From JAJFVC01 sp039698075 (GTDB lineage: Bacteria; Planctomycetota; Planctomycetia; Pirellulales; Thermoguttaceae): 40,241 nt of DNA. How positions within the stretch are numbered: position 1 is the first letter of the stretch; every line of letters starts with the position of its first letter. This document shows, one piece after another, positions 34,650-40,241 of this stretch. The DNA lies in assembly GCA_039698075.1 (NCBI GenBank), contig JBDKTJ010000031.1, positions 1 to 40,241 on the forward strand, written 5' to 3'. A program made the translations under genes and the position numbers. The notes beneath the pieces were generated by a model, which saw nothing but the letters and a program-made list of their open reading frames with translations, searched no databases and was not told the origin of the DNA.

Positions 34650-34938
34650 GAAAAAGGTCCTTTGAGATTACACTTTTGATTTAAAAGGGGTGGGCGACGT
34701 TTAATTTTCAGGATAACCGTGTCAAAACGGCGTGGTCGAAACCTTCCGTGGACCCATCCTCCCGTGGGTTGACTTCTCGGTAATATCGGGAAGCCGACAA
34801 ACGGGAGTCTCTCGGACTCGCATTTCCCCACAAGATCAGCCCGGACCGCAATGCCCGGTTAATCGGGGAACTCGCCAAATCCGTTCAACTTGAGCAAAAC
34901 AACACGATGATGATGTTCTCCGTCCGTCCTTTCCGGGT
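34650..34938. other. 289-base intergenic region with hairpins and a TTGACA
   Basis: No gene seen. On the minus strand a perfect TTGACA (34725-34720) would suit a promoter for DegT copy B, but its spaced -10 (TAAACG, 16-base spacer) is poor; a TGTAAT occurs at 34672-34667 without a matching -35. A hairpin with 7-base arms CTTCTCG/CGGGAAG (34773-34779 with 34787-34793, one G-T pair) could end transcripts from the AKR-like gene, without a T-run. Confidence 0.35.
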
Positions 34939-35970
34939 TCAGACCTCCGACTTGGAGCGTTGGACCGTCGGAATTTGTCCATAGCGGCGAGTGGCTTCCA
35001 CATTAAACTTGACTTCGTCGGAATAGCGCGGAAACATGCCCACAATGACGCCGTCGGTGGGTTTGATATTGGAAAACGCATATTTGAACGCCTCGCGGAC
35101 CCGACGCTCGTTCAAGCACGCGCGGCCGCCCGCCATGATTTTGAAACCGAAGCACGGCTTATTGACCTGTCGCACCACCGCCGTCATCGCAACCGGATCG
35201 TTCTTGAAAAAACAGTATTTTGTCAAATCCAGCGTTGGGACCGGCGGCATTTTGTCCATCGTCCCGGGAAGATACTCTCGCGAAATGAAATAGAAACAGG
35301 TCATGAAGAAATCGACGTCCCACCCTTCGTCGGCGATTCGCTTGATGCAGTCGGGGTTGTGGGCCGAAATGCCGGCCATGACTCCTGCGTCGTGCGCGGC
35401 CTTCACGAAATCATGCACCTGCTGTTGCTTTCCCTGATGGAAATACCGGTCCGTCAAACTGCCGTGATGCACCAGGGCGATCGGTTGAATGCTTTGAACC
35501 GCCTCCTTGACGGACGGAATGTCGCGCTGCAAACCCCAGAAGGACATCCGAACGCCGCGATCCCGCGCCACCCGCACGTACTCGACATCCTTGTACGTCG
35601 AAAACTGGTGCGCCGTGATGCCCAATTGTTCGCACCGTTGAAGAAACTCTACCCTGCGATCCAGCGTGAAATACTCCTTCATGCAGTGATCGGTATGCGA
35701 TCCCTGATAGGAAAAGCCGGTCAACGGATTGGCGCCGGCGACCAACCGGCTGACGCGGTGCGGGCCGAGTTGAATCGAGGGCAACGGATCTTTCGGCGTC
35801 GACGCGGGAGCCGCCGGCTCGGACGCCGCATGGGCCGCCCGTTCCAGCGTCCCTCCCCAAGCCGCCGGCAACGCCGCAACCGCCGTCAGCTCGGTCAAGA
35901 AACGTCTGCGACCGGCAACCGACGGGGCGGTCTTATCGGCATGTTCCTGGGACGGATGTCTCTCCAACAT
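34939..35970 (-). CDS. Tat-exported aldo/keto-reductase-like TIM-barrel protein of unknown function
   Basis: A 343-residue protein with a Tat signal G-R-R-R-F-L-T-E-L (Arg21-23) and cleavage near A-H-A-A. After a Pro/Ser linker the mature part begins L-G-P-H-R-V-S-R-L-V-A-G-A, like an aldo/keto reductase strand, and continues as an alternating alpha/beta barrel with H-H-G-S and F-M-T-C-F-Y-F. The AKR catalytic tetrad is not evident: there is no Asp at the D-T-A position and no T-K lysine, so ordinary NADPH-dependent reduction is doubtful. It may be a non-redox barrel. Start 35970 has AGGTG upstream, three bases after the stop of large paralogue B, so the two genes are translationally coupled. 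This mirrors the coupling of paralogue A with another TIM-barrel gene. Confidence 0.75.
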   Translation of the reverse strand: MLERHPSQEHADKTAPSVAGRRRFLTELTAVAALPAAWGGTLERAAHAASEPAAPASTPKDPLPSIQLGPHRVSRLVAGANPLTGFSYQGSHTDHCMKEYFTLDRRVEFLQRCEQLGITAHQFSTYKDVEYVRVARDRGVRMSFWGLQRDIPSVKEAVQSIQPIALVHHGSLTDRYFHQGKQQQVHDFVKAAHDAGVMAGISAHNPDCIKRIADEGWDVDFFMTCFYFISREYLPGTMDKMPPVPTLDLTKYCFFKNDPVAMTAVVRQVNKPCFGFKIMAGGRACLNERRVREAFKYAFSNIKPTDGVIVGMFPRYSDEVKFNVEATRRYGQIPTVQRSKSEV

Positions 35971-35973
35971 GGT

Positions 35974-37824
35974 TCACCTGCTTGCGTCCGAGTCGAAATA
36001 GGGTTCAAGCTGAAAAAAATTGAAAGCAAGCCGTTGACCGACGGGTCCGCCGGCCTCGTTCTTGCTTGCCCAATCGGAAACCGTCAACTTCGCCGTCGCG
36101 CCATCGGCGCGGAACACCATCCAATGATAGTTTGAAACGCACAGATTCTTGGTCTTGTTGAACGGCGCGAACGTGACGCTCTTCCGGACATCGTAAGGGA
36201 AGTGCAACTCCTTGCCGGGCGCCATCGTGCCCCCGGAGATGGAAACAGAGACGGCGTGTTTTTGGAAGTTCGCCCGTCCGGCTTTCACGTCGTCGTAGTC
36301 CGCCGTGTACATGCGAAATGCGTAGAGCTTGCCTGGTTTGAGATTTTTCACCGTTTGGCTGACGCTGTTCGGGCGTTTGTCGCTGCGCTGCATCACGACG
36401 AAATGATCGCCGCGGTTGACATGGTGGCGCCCCTGCATCTTGCCAAAATCCTTGAGGGTGTCTGCACGAACGGAGTCTTTGTCGGCCATCTCGACCTTCC
36501 AACCCTCCAGCCCCCGGTCGAAATCAGGATTCGTCAGATGCGTCAGCTCGTAGGGATCGCTGGAAAACAAGGTCCGCTTGCCCTCGATGCAGTAGTGGCG
36601 ATACAAACAGCACACCCAGCGAATCAACTCCTCATCCATGTAGGAACTGATCCACAAATTGATCCCGCGGACATTTTGGTACACGGGATGGTTGGCCAGA
36701 AAGTTCATTTGCCAATCGAGCAAAACGCGATTGTCGAGCTGCGGATTGATGTCGCCGCACGCATCAGGCACGTTCCAACCGCCCAGCGTCACCATCAGCG
36801 AATCTTCCGCGCCGGGATAGAACGCGTGCCACTGTCGTCGATGCTTCACGTGAAGCGGCAGATTAAAATAGCTCCACACATCTTCGAGCGTCTTGACCGG
36901 CGTCGCCGGAAACAGGTCCTTGGTGTACCATTCCCTGGCCAGCAGCGTGTGATGCGTCACGGCGAACTTGCATACGTCGGCGTAGTCGGAGCATTTTGGC
37001 AGCGGACTGCAAACGTAAGGGTAAATCTTCCTGCCGGCGTATTCCGGCAGTGCGGCGATTTTCTCCAGGGCCTTGACGTGGGTCTTGCTGATTTGCTGTT
37101 GTTCCTCAGTGGTGTTCGTGATGAACTCGTCGAGCAAATAGCCGTCATAGCCGGGATTCAACGTCAACGCCTTCCGATAGAACTTCAAGGCGTCGTCGAC
37201 CGTCTTCTGGCTGAAATCGCACCACACCTCCTCGACCCAATGCTTTCCTCGGCCGGTCCATTCGTCGTACACCGCTTCCGGCGGCCCGTGACGCGACGAA
37301 TCGTCGACCTTGCGGCCCCGGCCCGTAAAGACGAGGGTGTTGATGTTTGGATTGACGTATTTCTCCAAAAACGCCCAATTGTTCGCCGCGTCGTTGCATT
37401 CGTGCAATCGCGACTGCCGACCATAGGCGCCGTAAAAGATCTCCGGAATGGCCCGGACCACGACCTGTTTCGCTGGATCACCCGACGCCACGGTCAACTG
37501 AACCGTGTATTTGCCCTTCGGCAGATACTTCATGGCCTCGAACGCCGTCTTCGAGTCGCCGGGCCGAAAGACCAGGGTTTTGGAAGCCAGATCGGCCGGT
37601 TTGGAAAACGACCCGGTCACGCCGCCCTTCGCTTGAACGACCACGTAAACCCAGCCCTCTCGAGGCATCTCGAACGTCACCGCTCTGCCCGACGGAACGC
37701 TGTCCTGGCAGGTCAGCTCGGCAACGAAATTGTTGAGCGTCTTCGGCGCACCAGCGCCAAACACCGGGCCGCCGCAAAGAACCAACGCGATCGACGTCAC
37801 GGAAAGCAAGGCACGAGTTCGCAT
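35974..37824 (-). CDS. Large exported protein of unknown family, possibly glycosidase-like with a C-terminal carbohydrate-binding domain (paralogue B)
   Basis: A 616-residue protein with a Sec signal (S-V-T-S-I-A-L-V-L-C-G-G). It matches the protein at 24168-26015 over its whole length and is only one residue longer. Shared landmarks are K-x-L-N-N-F-V near the N-terminus, A-I-P-E-I-F-Y-x-x-Y, Y-V-N-P-N-I-N-T, G-Y-L-L-D-E-F (D-E-F conserved), L-L-D-W-Q-M-N-F-L-A-N-H-P, and the jelly-roll opening N-P-D-F-D-R-G-L-E-G-W. The conserved acidic residues in the barrel fit a hydrolase or binding function, but I do not recognise the family. It opens the exported cluster, with a consensus promoter and a leader of about 300 bases. 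The ATG at 37824 is preferred over a TTG two codons upstream. It is coupled to the AKR-like gene three bases downstream. Confidence 0.82.
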   Translation of the reverse strand: MRTRALLSVTSIALVLCGGPVFGAGAPKTLNNFVAELTCQDSVPSGRAVTFEMPREGWVYVVVQAKGGVTGSFSKPADLASKTLVFRPGDSKTAFEAMKYLPKGKYTVQLTVASGDPAKQVVVRAIPEIFYGAYGRQSRLHECNDAANNWAFLEKYVNPNINTLVFTGRGRKVDDSSRHGPPEAVYDEWTGRGKHWVEEVWCDFSQKTVDDALKFYRKALTLNPGYDGYLLDEFITNTTEEQQQISKTHVKALEKIAALPEYAGRKIYPYVCSPLPKCSDYADVCKFAVTHHTLLAREWYTKDLFPATPVKTLEDVWSYFNLPLHVKHRRQWHAFYPGAEDSLMVTLGGWNVPDACGDINPQLDNRVLLDWQMNFLANHPVYQNVRGINLWISSYMDEELIRWVCCLYRHYCIEGKRTLFSSDPYELTHLTNPDFDRGLEGWKVEMADKDSVRADTLKDFGKMQGRHHVNRGDHFVVMQRSDKRPNSVSQTVKNLKPGKLYAFRMYTADYDDVKAGRANFQKHAVSVSISGGTMAPGKELHFPYDVRKSVTFAPFNKTKNLCVSNYHWMVFRADGATAKLTVSDWASKNEAGGPVGQRLAFNFFQLEPYFDSDASR

Positions 37825-37862
37825 GTTCAAACCCCAGCGTGAGTTGGGTTGCCGACAACGTA

Positions 37863-37911
37863 GGGCGACCGACAGAAACCGTCAAACCGTCCGTTGGCGT
37901 CGTGGTCGCCC
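37863..37911 (-). repeat. Leader hairpin with perfect 8-base GC-rich arms
   Basis: GGGCGACC (37863-37870) and GGTCGCCC (37904-37911) pair perfectly around a 33-base loop. It lies 39 to 87 bases upstream of the ATG of large paralogue B and inside its predicted leader, where it could influence translation or stability. Confidence 0.45.
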
Positions 37912-38043
37912 ACAGACGACACCGACAGACCGAAGGCGATTGCGACGAATGGTGGGACCCCGCGCAGACGGAAACGCCGCATAATCCGTTAATGCTTTAG
38001 GCAGGCTAAAATCGGATGACGATCAACAATACGATCAGTCTTC

Positions 38044-38071
38044 ACAACCCACCAAGTGGAGGTGTGGTTGT
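38044..38071 (-). repeat. Imperfect leader hairpin
   Basis: ACAACC (38044-38049) pairs with GGTTGT (38066-38071), followed by ACC with GGT across an internal bulge, around a short loop. It lies within the predicted leader of large paralogue B, about 50 bases after the predicted start of transcription. No T-run follows, so it is not a typical terminator. Confidence 0.35.
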
Positions 38072-38127
38072 TCGGCGACTGGACATAGTCAAACTGGCGG
38101 ATTTTGAAGACGGGCGGGATAAGTGTC

Positions 38128-38157
38128 AATATACACAACCGTGTCGAGGGTTGTCAA
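38128..38157 (-). promoter_or_regulatory. Candidate sigma70-like promoter of the exported-protein cluster
   Basis: On the minus strand a perfect TTGACA (38157-38152) and TATATT (38133-38128, five of six) are 18 bases apart; this is the best promoter match in the window. An overlapping second candidate uses TTGACA at 38129-38124 and CAAAAT at 38106-38101 with a 17-base spacer. Transcription from the first would start near 38121, giving a leader of nearly 300 bases before the ATG at 37824. Confidence 0.6.
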
Positions 38158-38218
38158 CAGGCATCCCCCCTCGGTAGTTTCTCGTTGTTGCCAGCCGAAC
38201 GATGCCGCGGGTTGCCGA

Positions 38219-39313
38219 TCAGACGGTCGCCAACCGTTCCATCTGCGGCTCTTGCCGCTCGATCGACTCGATAAGTTTGAATTGCGTTCGGCACCGGTCC
38301 AAATTGTGCCCCTCGCGATGCGTTTTGAAATAGACGTCGCCGGATAGATAATCCGTCAGAAACCGAATGCCGATCTCGAACGTAATCAGCTTGCCGGCGG
38401 TGGCCAGCCGGCGCCGTTCTTCCTCCAAAAGGAAATCGCCGGCCGTTGAGAGATATCCCCGCACCAACGCCTCGTACATCGGAAGCCGCATGGTCACCTT
38501 CGACAAATCCCGCTCGTCCTCCAACGCCGGACTGGTCGCCGTTCGGACCAAATCGCCAAAATCGTAAAGCGCCAGACCCGGCATCACCGTGTCGAGGTCG
38601 ATCACGCAGACGCCCTCTTGCGAATCGTCGTCCAGCATGACGTTGTTCAACTTCGTGTCGTTGTGCGTGATGCGTTCGGGAATGACGCCCTGCCGATGCG
38701 GTTCCAACAGCGCGGTCGTGATGGACTTACGCCGCAGGACGAAATCGATCTCGGGCCCGGCGTTTCGCACCCGTCCAAGCGAGTCCGCCTCGATGGCCTT
38801 CTCCAGAGCCGCCATGCGAGCCGGCGTGTCGTGAAAATGCGGAATCGTCTCATGCAGCCGCGGCGACGGCATGTCGGCCAACAACCGTTGGAATTGCCCG
38901 AACGCGCGGGCCGCCTCGAACGCCTGCTTCGGCGATTGGACGACGTCGTGCGTCCTTGCCCGTTCGATGAAAAGATACGTGCGCCAATACTCGCCCTGCG
39001 GATCGCGACAAAACGCCCGACCGTCGCGCGCCGGCACGAGGGTCAAGGCGCAGCGCGTTCGGTCGGGCCGATCGCCGAGCTTCCGATGCAGATGTTCGGT
39101 CACCCGGCGAATGTTGTCCATCAGCCATTCAGGGGCCTGAAAGACCGTGCGATTGATGCGTTGATGGATATAATGGACCGTCGCGCCGCCCTGATCGTAC
39201 GTCGCACGATACGTATCGTTGATATGTCCCGTCCCGTAAGGCTCCGCGCCGAGAAACTCGCCGAGAATCTGAAATTGCGTGGAAATCGCCCGAAGGTCTC
39301 GCGGCTCGCTCAT
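38219..39313 (-). CDS. Phosphotransferase-fold sugar kinase, N-acetylhexosamine 1-kinase-like
   Basis: A 364-residue protein of the aminoglycoside phosphotransferase superfamily. The catalytic loop reads I-T-H-N-D-T-K-L-N-N-V-M-L-D and the metal-binding segment V-I-D-L-D-T-V-M-P-G, which is the pattern of anomeric N-acetylhexosamine kinases (NahK) rather than antibiotic kinases. G-T-G-H-I-N-D-T-Y near the start is the usual nucleotide loop. Length matches NahK. It would make a sugar-1-phosphate in the cytoplasm. Its ATG overlaps the stop of the nucleotidyltransferase by four bases (ATGA) with GAGG upstream, so the products probably work in sequence. A frame extension to 39529 inside the neighbour is not favoured. 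Specificity for GlcNAc, GalNAc or another hexose is not readable from sequence. Confidence 0.88.
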   Translation of the reverse strand: MSEPRDLRAISTQFQILGEFLGAEPYGTGHINDTYRATYDQGGATVHYIHQRINRTVFQAPEWLMDNIRRVTEHLHRKLGDRPDRTRCALTLVPARDGRAFCRDPQGEYWRTYLFIERARTHDVVQSPKQAFEAARAFGQFQRLLADMPSPRLHETIPHFHDTPARMAALEKAIEADSLGRVRNAGPEIDFVLRRKSITTALLEPHRQGVIPERITHNDTKLNNVMLDDDSQEGVCVIDLDTVMPGLALYDFGDLVRTATSPALEDERDLSKVTMRLPMYEALVRGYLSTAGDFLLEEERRRLATAGKLITFEIGIRFLTDYLSGDVYFKTHREGHNLDRCRTQFKLIESIERQEPQMERLATV

Positions 39314-40116
39314 AGATCGACCTCGGCGCTGGAGAGTTTTTCCGCGACCGCCGCGACGTCGTTTCGGCTCGACAAGTCCAACACGGGCGCTCGATACCGA
39401 TGCACGCGAAACCGCTCGCCCAACCGATCGACGGCGTATTGCACGGCGTCGGTGATCTCCAATTCGCCGCGAGGCGACGGGTCGATCGAACGGCACGCCT
39501 CGAAAATCGCCGGCCCGAAACGCCAGCAATTCATGCTCATGCCTAGCGGTTTCGGCAATCGTCGGAGCGTCGCCTCGTCGGGCTTTTCGTGGATTTTCGT
39601 CAAAAAACCTTCCGCATCCGTCTCGATCACCGCAAACTTGTTCAGCCGCTCGACCGGAATGTTGCTTGCGGCAACCATGGCGTCCTGATCGAACGCCGCA
39701 ATGGCCGCGCCGGTGTCGTTCCGCAGTCCTTGAACGGCCTCCAGGGGATAATAATTGTCAGAATTGATCGTCAAAAACGGCTCGCGACCGACGCACGCCT
39801 CGGCGGCTGCCACGGCGTCGGCGGTTCCTCGCGGCTCCGCTTGCACGGCAAACTCGACGGTCAACCGCCGCGGCTGCAACTTGGCGTAATACTCCCGCAC
39901 CGCCTGGTGTTCCGGCCCAATCACCAGGCAAACCTTCCGATAACCCGCTTGAGCCAACACATGCAGCACGTAGTCCAAAAAAGGACGCCCGATGGGGATC
40001 ATCGCCTTCAAACCGCAATCCGCCATGGCCGCCTGTGACGGGTCCAACTGCGCCGCCGGATCGGACTTGCGCATTCGGGTGCCCAATCCGCGAGCCAAAA
40101 TCACCGCATGGTCCAT
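39310..40116 (-). CDS. Sugar-1-phosphate nucleotidyltransferase
   Basis: A 268-residue protein with the nucleotidyltransferase signature L-A-R-G-L-G-T-R-M-R near the start (usually A-A-G-x-G-T-R), K-A-M-I-P-I-G-R-P-F (phosphate-binding Lys), G-T-A-D-A-V-A and a metal-site N-S-D-N-Y-Y. It should join an NTP with a sugar-1-phosphate to give an NDP-sugar plus pyrophosphate. It has no C-terminal left-handed beta-helix acetyltransferase domain, so it is not GlmU. Coupled to the sugar kinase downstream by a 4-base overlap, it completes a two-step salvage from free sugar to activated sugar, perhaps feeding envelope polysaccharide. The insert after M-R is slightly longer than in RmlA-type enzymes. 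ATG 40116 has GAGGGAAG upstream. Confidence 0.9.
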   Translation of the reverse strand: MDHAVILARGLGTRMRKSDPAAQLDPSQAAMADCGLKAMIPIGRPFLDYVLHVLAQAGYRKVCLVIGPEHQAVREYYAKLQPRRLTVEFAVQAEPRGTADAVAAAEACVGREPFLTINSDNYYPLEAVQGLRNDTGAAIAAFDQDAMVAASNIPVERLNKFAVIETDAEGFLTKIHEKPDEATLRRLPKPLGMSMNCWRFGPAIFEACRSIDPSPRGELEITDAVQYAVDRLGERFRVHRYRAPVLDLSSRNDVAAVAEKLSSAEVDL

Positions 40117-40152
40117 CGTTTCTTCCCTCGTGGATCGTGTGTCACCGTGTCC

Positions 40153-40158
40153 ATTATA
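40153..40158 (-). promoter_or_regulatory. Perfect -10 box upstream of the nucleotidyltransferase-kinase pair
   Basis: On the minus strand TATAAT at 40158-40153 is a perfect -10 box, 37 bases before the ATG at 40116. The upstream sequence is AT-rich but has no good -35 at 16-18 bases (the best is TTGTTT with a 15-base spacer). Transcription would begin near 40146. Confidence 0.4.
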
Positions 40159-40241
40159 TTAACAATACTAACAAAACAAGGCAAGGCGAGGTGTTTCTGC
40201 CGATTTGGGGGGTAGACCCGCGTCAGTGGTCTATTCCGCCT

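Larger units (their letters stand above)
37825..38218. other. 394-base region holding the promoter and structured leader of the exported cluster
   Basis: No gene seen. Reading towards the cluster (minus strand) it holds tandem promoter-like sites, then a leader with hairpins. The region also has a 9-base direct repeat ACCGACAGA at 37868-37876 and 37921-37929, one copy inside and one outside the GC-rich hairpin. It also follows the stop of the kinase gene at 38219, where no clear terminator was found. Confidence 0.5.

Noticed and set aside
36202..37842. A 546-codon plus-strand frame opposite large paralogue B (and a similar 565-codon one at 24234-25931 opposite paralogue A)
   Set aside because: The two antisense frames resemble each other only because the sense proteins are paralogues; no signal, domain or ribosome site supports them.
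38219..39313. Aminoglycoside-resistance kinase
   Set aside because: Superfamily fold only; the H-N-D-T-K-x-N-N and V-I-D-L-D-T-V-M-P-G motifs and the coupled nucleotidyltransferase fit a sugar-1-kinase.

Overview
The window looks like chromosome from a Planctomycetota bacterium, most like the Pirellulales. The reasons are moderately high GC, many Tat- and Sec-exported oxidoreductases, hydrolases and neutral-ceramidase-like proteins, a Ser/Thr kinase with an HRDIKPEN loop, an exosortase/EpsI pair, type II-type pseudopilins, and an aldolase with a microcompartment-style C-terminal tail. This assignment rests on gene content only. I found no rRNA, tRNA, CRISPR array or insertion sequence.

Layout. 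The left edge holds the last 41 codons of a BON-domain protein (3-128, +). A minus-strand envelope block follows (7571 to 294): exosortase, Wzc-like tyrosine autokinase, EpsI, CapD/FlaA1-like nucleotide-sugar dehydratase and a GspG-like pseudopilin. This is a partial exopolysaccharide/exosortase locus; glycosyltransferases and PEP-CTERM substrates must lie elsewhere. A TolC/NodT-type outer-membrane lipoprotein (8190-9839, +) stands alone.

A possible methyl-group/sugar catabolic island spans 9888-16837. A LysR regulator and a RACE-type corrinoid activator (2Fe-2S plus ASKHA domains) form one minus-strand unit. It diverges from a class II aldolase, a URO-D-fold methyltransferase-like protein with a His-x-Cys motif, and an MFS transporter. 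The aldolase ends in a linker and amphipathic helix resembling a bacterial microcompartment encapsulation peptide. A Ser/Thr kinase and an ACT-domain malic enzyme follow on the minus strand; the malic enzyme promoter carries a perfect 17-bp palindrome.

From 20194 to 37824 there are twelve consecutive minus-strand genes, every one with a Sec or Tat export signal. They encode a Gfo/Idh/MocA oxidoreductase, an M23-PKD protein, a sugar isomerase-like TIM barrel, two paralogous large proteins of a family I cannot name, a beta-propeller, two neutral-ceramidase-like proteins lacking the usual nucleophile, an alpha/alpha-barrel-like protein, two Tat-exported DegT/StrS-type PLP aminotransferases, and an AKR-like TIM barrel. 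The paralogous pairs, close spacing and shared direction suggest one extracytoplasmic pathway, perhaps acting on amino-sugar, cyclitol or glycan material. This is the best candidate for an undescribed system. Three intergenic regions within or just upstream of it carry hairpins or promoter-like sequences.

The right edge holds a coupled pair: an anomeric (N-acetyl)hexosamine kinase-like protein and a sugar-1-phosphate nucleotidyltransferase. Together they could convert a free sugar to an NDP-sugar.
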